A stretch of 64,000 nucleotides of DNA from Plantibacter sp. VKM Ac-2880 (lineage in GTDB: Bacteria; Actinomycetota; Actinomycetes; Actinomycetales; Microbacteriaceae): NCBI RefSeq assembly GCF_015351235.1, contig NZ_JADKSJ010000002.1, positions 496,001 through 560,000 on the forward strand, written 5' to 3'. The position numbers and the translations under genes were made by a program. Positions within the stretch are counted from its first letter, which is position 1. Each line of letters starts with the position of its first letter. Shown here piece after piece: positions 42,486 to 50,240 of the stretch. Below the pieces are notes generated by a model. That model was not told where the DNA came from. It was given only the letters and a program-made list of their open reading frames with translations, and searched no databases.

Positions 42486-43466
42486 TCACCGCTGCGCCGA
42501 CGCCCCGCGGGTCGCCGTCGCCGCGTTGCGCTCGGCGAGCACCGCGAACGCCGCGGCCAGTTCCGGGGGCCCGACCACCTCGACCTCCGTGTCGAACCGG
42601 TTGAGCGAGGCGGCGAGCGCGACCCACGACCAGGCGCCGGCGGTGTATCGGGTGCGGTCGTCGCCCGCCGCCTCGGCCGTTCCATCACCGACGAAGGGCT
42701 GCACGGCGGTCAGCGGGAGGTGCAGGAGGACGGTTCCGACGCACGGCCATCGGTCGGTGTGCTCCGAGCCCTTGAATCGCGCCGCGACGAACGCCCGCAC
42801 GTCTCCCCCGGGCACCGTGCGGGGGTGGAAGCGCGGACCCGTCGGCGTCCGAGGCGCGATGCGGTCGGCGCGGAAGATCCGCCAGGCGTCGCGGTCGAGG
42901 TCCCAGGCCACCAGGTACCACCGCTCGTCGGACAGCACGAGGTGATGCGGTTCCACCCGACGCGGTGGTGCCGGGTCATCGACCGCCCGGCCGAAGCGGA
43001 GCACGTGCCGGTCCCGGATGGCGGCTGACACCGAGAGCAGCACCTCGGAGGAGACCGTGGGCGTCGGCGCGGCACCGGCGCGGGCCACGTTCGCGACCTC
43101 CAGAGCATCCAGCCGGTGGCGGACCCGCGACGGCAACACCTGTCGGACGGTGGTGAGGGCTCGCAGTGCCGCCTCGCCGATCCCTGCACCCGCCACGGTG
43201 GCGGTCTCGAGCGCCACCGTCAGCGCGACCACCTGGTCGTCGTCGAACAGGAGCGGGGGCAGCTCACTCCCCGCGTCGAGCCGGTACCCGCCGTCCGGCC
43301 CCATGGTCGCCTCGATCCGATATCCCATCTCGCGCAGGCGGTCGACGTCGCGCCTGATGGTGCGGTGGCTGACGCGCAGTCGATCGGCGAGGAGCGCGCC
43401 CGGCCAGTCCCGACGGGCCTGGAGCAGGGAGAGCAGCTGCAGCAGTCGCGAGGCGGGAGAGGACAT
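42486..43466 (-). CDS. WYL-domain transcriptional regulator (YafY-like)
   Basis: A 326-residue regulator. An N-terminal HTH_11 winged helix (RLLQLLSLLQARRDWPGALL, then RLRVSHRTIRRDVDRLREMG) spans residues 6-55, followed by the WYL domain: LSDERWYLVAWDLDRDAWRI near residue 185, where the W-Y-L triad is intact. The C-terminal WCX domain follows. TACGCT and then six bases precede the ATG, so the mRNA is probably leaderless. It is divergent from a VOC-family gene. Such pairs are common in actinobacteria, and control of the neighbour is likely. Confidence 0.9.
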   Translation of the reverse strand: MSSPASRLLQLLSLLQARRDWPGALLADRLRVSHRTIRRDVDRLREMGYRIEATMGPDGGYRLDAGSELPPLLFDDDQVVALTVALETATVAGAGIGEAALRALTTVRQVLPSRVRHRLDALEVANVARAGAAPTPTVSSEVLLSVSAAIRDRHVLRFGRAVDDPAPPRRVEPHHLVLSDERWYLVAWDLDRDAWRIFRADRIAPRTPTGPRFHPRTVPGGDVRAFVAARFKGSEHTDRWPCVGTVLLHLPLTAVQPFVGDGTAEAAGDDRTRYTAGAWSWVALAASLNRFDTEVEVVGPPELAAAFAVLAERNAATATRGASAQR

Positions 43467-43564
43467 GATGCGAGCGTAGGCCGAGTAGCGGACACGATCT
43501 GTCCTAGACACCCGCGAGCATGATGCTCGACCGGGACGAGCCCGGTCCGAATCGAGGAGCACGC

Positions 43565-44023
43565 ATGAGCATCACGACCACCACCCACCTGAACTTCGGC
43601 GGCGACGCCCGCACGGCCCTGGCGTTCTACGAGTCCGTCTTCGGCGGGCAGACGACGATCGCCAGCTATGCGGACTTCGGCATGCCGAAGGACGCTCCGG
43701 GGGCGGAGCTGGTCGTCTTCGGACAGCTCGAGTCCGCCGACGGGTTCCGGATCATGGCCTACGACAGCCTGGGCGCCACGGGCGGCTCGCTCATCGGTGC
43801 AGGTGCCACGCGTCGGGAAGACGGCACGACCGTCACGGAGCAGTCGTGCTTCGTCTCGGTGCGCGGCGAGACACTCACGGAGGTCGAGGCCTTCTGGGCC
43901 AAGCTCACCCAGGGCGGCACCGTCGTCGAGGAGTTCGCGGCGTCCGCGTGGAGCCCGGGCTTCGGCATGGTCACCGACCGGTTCGGGGTCACCTGGATCC
44001 TCGACGTCGCGACGGCCGACTGA
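43565..44023 (+). CDS. VOC-superfamily protein (PhnB-like)
   Basis: A 152-residue protein of the glyoxalase/3-demethylubiquinone-9 3-methyltransferase-like (PhnB) group. LNFGGDARTALAFYESVFGG near residue 9 is its hallmark, followed by MPKDAPGAELVVFGQL and the closing PGFGMVTDRFGVTWILD. Metal-ligand residues are only partly conserved, as in most PhnB-like proteins, and the role is unknown. A divergent WYL regulator is 98 bases away. Confidence 0.88.
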   Translation: MSITTTTHLNFGGDARTALAFYESVFGGQTTIASYADFGMPKDAPGAELVVFGQLESADGFRIMAYDSLGATGGSLIGAGATRREDGTTVTEQSCFVSVRGETLTEVEAFWAKLTQGGTVVEEFAASAWSPGFGMVTDRFGVTWILDVATAD

Positions 44024-44056
44024 GACCACCGCCCGCGGAAGCGGACACCGAACGTG

Positions 44057-44081
44057 CCGGTGCGGAGGTCATCCGCATCGG
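44057..44081. terminator. Hairpin between the VOC and DUF805 genes
   Basis: CCGGTGCGGA (44057-44066) pairs with TCCGCATCGG (44072-44081) over ten positions with one wobble and a 5-base loop. It lies between two convergent gene ends (44023 and 44107) and can serve both. Confidence 0.55.
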
Positions 44082-44106
44082 CCCGTCGGGGTCATCACGT
44101 TGCGAC

Positions 44107-44709
44107 TCAGCGCAGCTTGTCGAACCGCTGGCCTTCCGCCTTCGAGGGCAGGAGGAGGAGGACGAGCAGGATGATGCCGCCGATCGACGGGATGAGCGAG
44201 AAGAAGGTGAAGGGGCCGGGGAAGTTGGCGTCGTGCAGTCGTCCCCAGGTGAGGGCCAGGCTCGGCACGATGGTCGCCAAGCCGATGAGCATCAGCAGGA
44301 CGAAGCCGACGATGATGAGCGGTGCCGCCCCCGGGATCTCGAAGATGCCGGGCTGCGTGTGGTAGGTCTGCGAGCCGGCACTGTTGTCGAACACGACCGC
44401 CTCGCGCTGCGCGGCAGCCGACGACGCACCGATCGCGACACCCGTGATCAGGAGGATGTTCGGGATGAGCGTGACCAGGAACAGGAACAGCGTGACCCAC
44501 CAGTACTCGCTCCGCGAGGCACGGCCGGAGAAGGTCGCGTACTTGCGGAGGTACCGCTTGGACGCCTGCGGCAACGTCGCGCCGGAGAGCGGCAGCGAGA
44601 GGTCGTCGGGCGAGGCGGCTCCGCGTGGGGCCTGGGGAGCGTCGTTCGGAGCCGCGTACGTCGGGGTTGCGGGGTAGTCGGGTGTCGCGCTGGCAGCGGC
44701 GGAGATCAC
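44107..44709 (-). CDS. DUF805 membrane protein
   Basis: A 200-residue membrane protein. A 50-residue Ala/Pro-rich cytoplasmic tail is followed by the DUF805 motif YATFSGRASRSEYWW near residue 58, then four hydrophobic segments, and the second family motif LTWGRLHDANFPG near 152. DUF805 proteins are widespread small inner-membrane proteins of unknown function. The only upstream start before the motif is a GTG at 44709. Its 5' side faces the repeat-rich region in front of the DUF222-HNH gene. Confidence 0.88.
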   Translation of the reverse strand: MISAAASATPDYPATPTYAAPNDAPQAPRGAASPDDLSLPLSGATLPQASKRYLRKYATFSGRASRSEYWWVTLFLFLVTLIPNILLITGVAIGASSAAAQREAVVFDNSAGSQTYHTQPGIFEIPGAAPLIIVGFVLLMLIGLATIVPSLALTWGRLHDANFPGPFTFFSLIPSIGGIILLVLLLLPSKAEGQRFDKLR

Positions 44710-44736
44710 CCCCGGACGGGTTGCGTCCGTCGGGCT

Positions 44737-44799
44737 GACAAGCTCAGCGACCCGAACATGTCCACCGACCAGCCCCGGTCACTGAGCTTGTCGAAGTGC
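44737..44799. repeat. Inverted pair of the GACAAGCTCAG palindrome family, left of the DUF222-HNH gene
   Basis: A forward copy with core GACAAGCTCAGCGACC (44737-44752) and a reverse copy with core GGTCACTGAGCTTGTCGAAG (44777-44796) face each other across 24 bases; the shared stretch agrees at 16 of 18 positions, so the RNA can fold into a long hairpin. The same core recurs at least six times to the right of the HNH gene. Confidence 0.85.
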
Positions 44800-44870
44800 T
44801 CACGGAGACGCCTCCACACCCGCCCGAACTCGGCATCTGGAATGTCAGTGGTCCATGGTGGACTGGTGTC

Positions 44871-46142
44871 ATGACCGAGAGCACCGCCACCGCGATCCGC
44901 GCCAGCGACGAATACGCCGCGCAGCTCGCTGAGTTCTCGGACGAGTACGCGAGCATCTGCCGCCGACGCGCGGCCTTGGACGCTGAGGAAGCCCGCCTCC
45001 TCGCCCGCTCCGCCGCGTATGCGGATGCGCTCGCGGACACGGTCGTGCCCGCCATCTACCCGCCAGCCGAACGGCGTGCGCTGTCGCGCCGTTCGACGTG
45101 CGCCATGCTCGCGATGGCGACCCGTTCGGCCGAGCGGACCGTCCTGCACGCGACGGACGACGCCGAGCGGCTCGTGAACGAGGCACCGTCCGTGTTGGCG
45201 GCGCTCGAGGCCGGCCGGATCTCTGGCCGGCATGCGCGCACGATCACCGACCAGCTCCGTGACGTTCCCACCACAGGACGCGCGTCGTTCATCGCCGAGG
45301 TGCTCCCGATGGCTGAGCGATTGACCGCTGCGCGGCTCAAGAAGCGCGCAAAGGACCTCCGCGAGCGACTCCACCCGGAGTCCCTCACGGCGCGCGCGAT
45401 CCGTTCCGAGGCTGACCGCCGGGTGGAGTTCGAACCCGCCGCAGACGGCATGGCATGGGTGCACCTCTTCACCACGGCACCCATCGCGCAGGGCATCGTC
45501 GAGCGCCTCGAAGCCGCGGCTGCGGAGTCACGCAAGGCCGGCGATGCTCGCACCTGCGGACAGCTCCAGGCCGACGCCCTCGCGGCCCTCGCCCTCACCG
45601 GCGTCACCCCGGACGATGCCGCGTCGAACCCGGTGCTCCTGCACCCGATCGAAGTGCAGGAGCACATCAAGCCGACCGTGCAGATCACCGTCCCGGCGCT
45701 CAGCCTGGCCGGCGTGTCCGACGCCCCTGCCACGCTCGACGGCTATGGGCCGATCGACCCGGAGACCGCGGCACGCATCGCGGTCAACGCCCCCTCCTTC
45801 ACCCGCATCCTCGTCCAGCCAGAAACCGGGGCTGTCCTCTCCGTCGGGCGCGGCCAATACCGGGTGCCGGCCGATCTGCAACGGGCGGTGCGGCTTCGGG
45901 ACGGCACCTGTCGTGCACCAGGGTGCGGACGCCGAGCCCGAGCATGCGACCTCGATCACTCGGTCGCCTGGCAAGAGGGCGGAACGACAGATGTCGGGAA
46001 TCTCGCCTGCCTCTGCCGACACCACCACCGAATGAAGCACCTGCCGGGCTGGAACCTCGAGCACCGGCCGGGCGGCGTGCTCGACTGGACGACACCCGAC
46101 GGGAAACACCACCGCACCGCGCCGGACCCCGCGCCGTTCTGA
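44871..46142 (+). CDS. DUF222-HNH endonuclease family protein (13E12-type)
   Basis: A 423-residue protein. The N-terminal DUF222 helical domain (to about residue 270) contains LEAGRISGRHARTITDQL near 115, and the C-terminal HNH nuclease domain contains CRAPGCGRR (zinc Cys), CDLDHSVAWQEGG and NLACLCRHHHRMKH, giving complete HNH and zinc-ligand sets. This family includes the proteins of the mycobacterial REP13E12 repeats and is often present in many copies per genome. The DNA target is unknown. Copies of a dispersed palindrome lie on both sides. There is no clear ribosome-binding site at the ATG at 44871. Confidence 0.9.
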   Translation: MTESTATAIRASDEYAAQLAEFSDEYASICRRRAALDAEEARLLARSAAYADALADTVVPAIYPPAERRALSRRSTCAMLAMATRSAERTVLHATDDAERLVNEAPSVLAALEAGRISGRHARTITDQLRDVPTTGRASFIAEVLPMAERLTAARLKKRAKDLRERLHPESLTARAIRSEADRRVEFEPAADGMAWVHLFTTAPIAQGIVERLEAAAAESRKAGDARTCGQLQADALAALALTGVTPDDAASNPVLLHPIEVQEHIKPTVQITVPALSLAGVSDAPATLDGYGPIDPETAARIAVNAPSFTRILVQPETGAVLSVGRGQYRVPADLQRAVRLRDGTCRAPGCGRRARACDLDHSVAWQEGGTTDVGNLACLCRHHHRMKHLPGWNLEHRPGGVLDWTTPDGKHHRTAPDPAPF

Positions 46143-46156
46143 ACCCCGGCCGGCGC

Positions 46157-46173
46157 CTGAGCCTGTCGAAGGG
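46157..46173 (-). repeat. Single reverse copy of the palindrome family
   Basis: CTGAGCCTGTCGAAGGG is a reverse-oriented copy of the GACAAGCTCAG family in its GACAGGCTCAG variant, 14 bases after the HNH stop codon and 10 bases before the tandem array. Confidence 0.75.
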
Positions 46174-46183
46174 TTCCACGTGA

Positions 46184-46292
46184 GCACTTCGACAAGCTCA
46201 GTGACCGGTAGGCACGTCGACAAACTCAGTGACCGGTAGGCACGTCGACAAGCTCAGCGACCGGTAGGCACTTCGACAAGCTCAGTGACCGG
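46184..46292 (+). repeat. Tandem array of a 28-bp unit (3.9 copies)
   Basis: Units start at 46184, 46212, 46240 and 46268. Each has the core TCGACAAGCTCAGTGACCGG with single-base differences (AAACTC in unit 2, CAGCGA in unit 3, ACTTCG versus ACGTCG at the front), and the last lacks its TAG end. All four are in the same orientation, with no spacers. Confidence 0.95.
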
Positions 46293-46312
46293 ACAAGACG
46301 CACCGGGAACAC

Positions 46313-46340
46313 CCCGGTCCCTGAGCCTGTCGAAGGGCAC
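46313..46340 (-). repeat. Reverse copy of the palindrome family, right end of the cluster
   Basis: CCGGTCCCTGAGCCTGTCGA and following bases form an inverted counterpart to the tandem array. Together with the array it can fold into an alternative long hairpin. It closes the repeat-filled gap of 286 bases between the HNH and BNR_4 genes. Confidence 0.75.
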
Positions 46341-46361
46341 TCGGGAGAGGCACCACCCCTC

Positions 46362-46375
46362 GGAAAGCGCTTGCC
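46362..46375 (+). promoter_or_regulatory. LacI/CcpA-type operator GGAAAGCGCTTGCC
   Basis: A 14-base palindrome with one mismatched pair, centred on CGCG-like GCGC, of the form seen for LacI-family sugar regulators. It lies 53 bases before the BNR_4 gene start. The cognate regulator is not adjacent. Confidence 0.5.
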
Positions 46376-46428
46376 GAGCGCGCGGTCACACCGGTAGCCT
46401 CGTCCGGAACCCCACCCGGAAGGTCGCA

Positions 46429-47832
46429 ATGCCGCGCCGACACGACAGTCCATCCACCAGCGACCGTCCCACACCGATCGTCGTCAACGACAACGCCGCC
46501 TGGTGCTGGTTCCAAGACGAGCGAGCACTCGTCGACCCGGTCGCGGGCCTCCTCCTCGTGGGGTCGATCGCCTCGACCGCGGGCGTCGACGGCGAGTGCC
46601 GCGGCGGCAACGTCGAGGTCACCGTCGTCGACCTCACCACCGGCACCGCGGACGTCGTCGTCCTCCACGAGCGACTCGAATCCGACGACCACGACGTGCC
46701 CGCCCTCTGGCACCGCCCCGACGGCCGCTGGCTGGCGATGTACACCCGCCACAAGACCGACGACCTCACCCGCTGGCGCATCAGCGAACCCGGCGACCCA
46801 CGCCGCTGGGGACCCGAGCAGACCTTCGACTGGAGCCCACACACCGGCGGGTCCGGCGTGACCTACTCGAACCTCCACGAACTCGACGGCCGCCTGTACT
46901 GCTTCGCTCGGGCCGTCAATGACGACCAATGCGCCCTCGTCTCGGACGACCACGGCGACACCTGGCGGTACGCCGGCAAACTCTTCACGCGCCCCAAGGT
47001 GGGCTACGTGAACGGCTACACCCGCTACACCTCCACACCCACCCGCATCGACCTCATCACCACCGACCACCACCCACGCGACTACGACAACAGCGTCTAC
47101 CACGGGTTCCTCGACGCCGACGGACTCCACCGCACCGACGGCAGCATCGTCGACCCGCGCCCGCTGACTGGCGACGCACCCTCGCAGGTGGACCTCACGA
47201 CCCTCGTCGCCGCTGGTTCCACGCTCCCCGAGGGCGGCCGATGGCCGGGCGTGCGTCTCGGCCACGGTTGGACGGTCGACCTCCGGCGAGCCACCGACGG
47301 CACCCTCGCCGCCATCGTCTCCGCCCGCGCCGACGACGGCCCGGCCCACCCGGACGAGGCCACCGAACGCTTCCGGCCCGTCCTCGACCACCGGTTCCTC
47401 TCCGCCCGTCTGCCACCGGGAGGCGACTGGTCGGTGCACCCGCTCGCCCTGGCCGGTGCCGGGCTCCTCCCCCACGAGCAGGACTACACGGGCCTCGTCG
47501 CGATCGATCCCGACGATCTCGACTCCGTCTACCTCTCGAGCGCGATCGACCCGCGCGACGACAGGGCCCTGCCGCACCATGAGATCTTCCACGGCCGGAC
47601 CACGGACGCCGGAGCGAGCTGGTCGTGGACGCCGGTGACGGAGGATTCGGCGCACGACAACCTCAGACCGATCGTCGCCCCGGGCGATCCGTCGACCGTC
47701 TCACTGCTCTGGTTCCGCGGCAGCATGGCGAGCTCACAGGACTACCGATGCGAAGCCGTCCTCCTACGCCTGCCACGCATCCCGCACCTCCCGCGCGAAG
47801 CGGTCACTCCGGCCAGGACACCTCGCCGCTGA
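46429..47832 (+). CDS. BNR_4 repeat protein, putative glycan-active beta-propeller
   Basis: A 467-residue protein with the BNR-4 N-terminal signature NDNAAWCWFQDERALV near residue 20, HTGGSGVTYSNLHEL near 140 and GYVNGYTRYTSTPTRIDLI near 188, consistent with a seven-bladed propeller. Related proteins in polysaccharide loci act as lyases or glycosidases or are of unknown role; no catalytic set can be assigned by eye. There is no signal peptide. GGAAGG gives a good ribosome-binding site for the ATG at 46429. A LacI-type operator lies upstream. The end overlaps the convergent GNAT gene by 29 bases. Confidence 0.78.
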   Translation: MPRRHDSPSTSDRPTPIVVNDNAAWCWFQDERALVDPVAGLLLVGSIASTAGVDGECRGGNVEVTVVDLTTGTADVVVLHERLESDDHDVPALWHRPDGRWLAMYTRHKTDDLTRWRISEPGDPRRWGPEQTFDWSPHTGGSGVTYSNLHELDGRLYCFARAVNDDQCALVSDDHGDTWRYAGKLFTRPKVGYVNGYTRYTSTPTRIDLITTDHHPRDYDNSVYHGFLDADGLHRTDGSIVDPRPLTGDAPSQVDLTTLVAAGSTLPEGGRWPGVRLGHGWTVDLRRATDGTLAAIVSARADDGPAHPDEATERFRPVLDHRFLSARLPPGGDWSVHPLALAGAGLLPHEQDYTGLVAIDPDDLDSVYLSSAIDPRDDRALPHHEIFHGRTTDAGASWSWTPVTEDSAHDNLRPIVAPGDPSTVSLLWFRGSMASSQDYRCEAVLLRLPRIPHLPREAVTPARTPRR

Positions 47833-48115
47833 AGTCCGGGTGCTTCCGCAGGTACGCCTGGATGAAGGGGCAGTAGGGCACGATCGTCAGGCCGCGCTCG
47901 GCGGCGTCGTCGAGGGCTGCGGACGCGAGGATGCTGCCGAGCCCCTGCCCACCGAAGTCGGGATCGATCTCCGTGTGGGTGAAGAGGATCCGGCCGGGTT
48001 CGTCGCGGTACCCGGCGATCCCCGCGACGCGGTCGCCCACGCGGATCTCGTACTCGTGGCGCTCATCGTTGCGGACGACCTCGGGGGTGTCCGCGTCGAT
48101 GCTGGGTGTCGTCAT
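47804..48115 (-). CDS. YjdJ-type GNAT N-acetyltransferase
   Basis: A 103-residue single-domain acetyltransferase of the small Gcn5-like YjdJ group. HTEIDPDFGGQGLGSILASA near residue 55 has the acetyl-CoA pyrophosphate loop (Q/R-x-x-G-x-G/A, here GGQGLG), and IVPYCPFIQAYLRKHPDF is the conserved C-terminal segment. It probably acetylates a small amine or thiol group; the substrate is unknown. The ATG at 48115 gives the family's usual length. Confidence 0.9.
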   Translation of the reverse strand: MTTPSIDADTPEVVRNDERHEYEIRVGDRVAGIAGYRDEPGRILFTHTEIDPDFGGQGLGSILASAALDDAAERGLTIVPYCPFIQAYLRKHPDFSGEVSWPE

Positions 48116-48192
48116 CGGGGCTCCGTTCCACTCGGTCCTCACTGTACGTCCGATGCGTCCCGTCACGAGCTGTTTACACGGGGTCCGGATCC

Positions 48193-48234
48193 GCAACCTG
48201 CCGGAAACACGGGCACACGCCGACGGAAACACGG
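48193..48234 (+). promoter_or_regulatory. GlnR-like nitrogen-regulation site upstream of amtB
   Basis: CGGAAACACGG occurs twice (48202-48212 and 48224-48234) with an exact 22-base period, placing two GAAAC boxes two helical turns apart. GCAAC (48193-48197) lies 11 bases above the first. This spacing matches the actinobacterial GlnR consensus GTnAC-n6-GAAAC repeated, although the middle GTnAC half-site is poor. Confidence 0.5.
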
Positions 48235-48295
48235 TGGTGTCACGCTGGGCGCACCCGACGCGCTCCAGCCGCGTCCCTGCGGAGAGGCACCTCGA

Positions 48296-49564
48296 ATGGA
48301 TCAAGGAAACACAGCGTTCATCCTGATAGCTGCGGCACTCGTGCTGCTCATGACTCCAGGGCTCGCATTCTTCTACGGCGGCCTGGTGAAGGCGAAGAGC
48401 GTCATCAGCATGATGATGATGAGCTTCGGCGCACTCGGCCTCATCGGCGTCCTCTGGGTGCTGTACGGCTACGCGATCGCGTTCCCCGGCTCAGAAGGCA
48501 CCGTCGCGCCGTGGGCGATCGACACCGCGAACATCGGCCTGACCGGCGCTCTCGAGACGCCGGAGGGTGCCGCGTACCCGCCGCTCGCCTTCGTCGCGTT
48601 CCAGGCGACCTTCGCGATCATCACCGTCGCACTCGTCTCCGGTGCCATCGCGGACCGCGCGAAGTTCGGCTCCTGGATGATCTTCGCCGGCATCTGGGCG
48701 ACCGTCGTCTACTTCCCCGTCGCCAGCTGGGTCTTCAACTTCGGCCTCGCCGATGACGGCAGCTTCGCCTACGGCGGCTGGATCACGCACGGCCTCCAGG
48801 ACGTCTTCGGCGTCGGCGTCATCGACTTCGCCGGTGGTACCGCGGTGCACATCAACGCCGGTGCGGCAGCGCTCGCCCTCGCGCTCGTCCTCGGTCGTCG
48901 CGTCGGATTCAAGAAGGGCGCCTACGTCCCCCACAACCCGCCGTTCGTCCTCCTCGGCGCCGGCCTCCTCTGGTTCGGCTGGTTCGGCTTCAACGCCGGC
49001 TCCGAGCTGGCCGCCGACGGCACCGCCGCACTCGCCTTCGTCAACACGATCGCCGCTCCGGCCGCCGCGCTGCTCGCCTGGCTCGTAGTCGAGCGCGTCA
49101 AGGACGGTAAGCCGACCTCCGTCGGCGCCGCATCCGGTGCAGTCGCCGGTCTCGTCGCGATCACCCCGGCGTGCGCCTCGCTGAACCCGATCTGGGCGAT
49201 CGTGCTGGGTATCGTCGCCGGCGCGGTCTGCGCCCTCGCGATCGACCTGAAGTTCAAGCTCGGCTTCGACGACTCGCTCGACGTCGTCGGCATCCACCTC
49301 GTCGGTGGCCTCATCGGCACGCTGTACCTCGGCTTCTTCGCCAACGGCACCGGCCTTTTCATGGGTGGTGACGGTTCGCAGCTGCTCGTCCAGGCGATCG
49401 CCGCGTTCTCCGTCCTCATCTACTCCTTCGTGCTCGCCTTCGTCATCGGCTTCGCGATCGAGAAGACGATCGGCTTCCGCGTGAAGAACGAGGACGAGAT
49501 CGCCGGCATCGACACCGTGGTCCACGGTGAAGAGGGCTACATCCTCGTCGACGCCAAGGCCTGA
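48296..49564 (+). CDS. amtB: Ammonium transporter AmtB
   Basis: A 422-residue, 11-helix Amt/Rh channel. GLAFFYGGLVKAKSVISMMM near residue 24, DFAGGTAVHINAGAAALALA near 180 (first pore His) and GVHLVGG-like GIHLVGGLIGTLYLG near 335 (second His) are family signatures, and WFGWFGFNAGSELAADG near 228 is the core of the pore. It conducts ammonium across the inner membrane and is normally gated by PII; no glnK follows here. GAGAGG precedes the ATG. GlnR-type repeats upstream suggest nitrogen control. Confidence 0.95.
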   Translation: MDQGNTAFILIAAALVLLMTPGLAFFYGGLVKAKSVISMMMMSFGALGLIGVLWVLYGYAIAFPGSEGTVAPWAIDTANIGLTGALETPEGAAYPPLAFVAFQATFAIITVALVSGAIADRAKFGSWMIFAGIWATVVYFPVASWVFNFGLADDGSFAYGGWITHGLQDVFGVGVIDFAGGTAVHINAGAAALALALVLGRRVGFKKGAYVPHNPPFVLLGAGLLWFGWFGFNAGSELAADGTAALAFVNTIAAPAAALLAWLVVERVKDGKPTSVGAASGAVAGLVAITPACASLNPIWAIVLGIVAGAVCALAIDLKFKLGFDDSLDVVGIHLVGGLIGTLYLGFFANGTGLFMGGDGSQLLVQAIAAFSVLIYSFVLAFVIGFAIEKTIGFRVKNEDEIAGIDTVVHGEEGYILVDAKA

Positions 49565-49616
49565 CCGACCGCACCACCGACCGACCTGCACCACCTCCCG
49601 ACCCGACGAGGACGAG

Positions 49617-50240
49617 ATGCGCGCAGCAGCTGGACCCGAACCGGCTGCCACTCCCGCTCATCTCGTCCTCGTCGACGTCGTCTCACGACCACCCGCGACA
49701 CCAGGGCCATCCCGGATCATCCGGTTCGACGACCTCGTCCGGCAACCGCTCGACCGGGGCCGCGGCAGTGTGCGGGACGTCTGGATCAGCACCGACGTCG
49801 ACCATCGCATCCGGTGGCGACTGCAGCTCGTCGAGCTCCGCGATGCGAGCGGCCTCATCTCCGCCCCCGACGAGCTGAACCACGCCATCGTGGGGTTCGC
49901 CGGTCCGCAGGTCATGGTGAGCGCCGGTGGCAGCGACGCGACCGGCGCCGGTCGGATCCTCCACAGGGAGCAGGTCCTCACCGTGCACGAGTCGTCGGTG
50001 CGGTTCTCCAGACCGCGCCTCCGCGCCTCCGGGTCGAGCTCGATGATCGTGCTCAGTTACAGCGTCTCCGAGGACCCGCCGACCCTGACGTTCCGGCACG
50101 CGGACGCCGCGACCGAACCCGTCGACGGCCTACAGATCGTGCTCGCCCTCGGGACACCGGTACCGCACGACTCGGGCGAGATCCCTCGCGGGGCCGCGCT
50201 CGTCTCCGCGCCGCTCGCCGTTCCGCCGCGCTACCGCTGA
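49617..50240 (+). CDS. Hypothetical 207-residue protein
   Basis: I do not recognise a family. The protein is soluble, with an N-terminal Ala/Pro-rich stretch, a RIIRFDDLVRQPLDRGRGSV segment and repeated beta strands (DHRIRWRLQLVEL, VRFSRPRLRASG), suggesting an all-beta domain. No signal peptide or membrane helix. The ATG at 49617 follows GAGGACGAG, a usable ribosome-binding site. It is 52 bases after amtB and could be co-transcribed. Its stop overlaps the convergent DUF3592 gene by ten bases. Confidence 0.55.
   Translation: MRAAAGPEPAATPAHLVLVDVVSRPPATPGPSRIIRFDDLVRQPLDRGRGSVRDVWISTDVDHRIRWRLQLVELRDASGLISAPDELNHAIVGFAGPQVMVSAGGSDATGAGRILHREQVLTVHESSVRFSRPRLRASGSSSMIVLSYSVSEDPPTLTFRHADAATEPVDGLQIVLALGTPVPHDSGEIPRGAALVSAPLAVPPRYR

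Noticed and set aside
46184-46292. CRISPR array
   Set aside because: The 28-bp units are directly adjacent without unique spacers, and no cas gene is present. It is a tandem duplication of a dispersed palindrome.
44737-46340. Insertion sequence or transposon carrying the DUF222-HNH gene
   Set aside because: No transposase, no matching terminal inverted repeats at both outer ends and no target-site duplication could be identified. Only the repeat family on both sides is supported.
46285-46428. N-terminal extension of the BNR_4 protein into the repeat region
   Set aside because: The extension would translate palindromic repeat DNA. The ATG at 46429 has GGAAGG upstream and starts just before the conserved domain.
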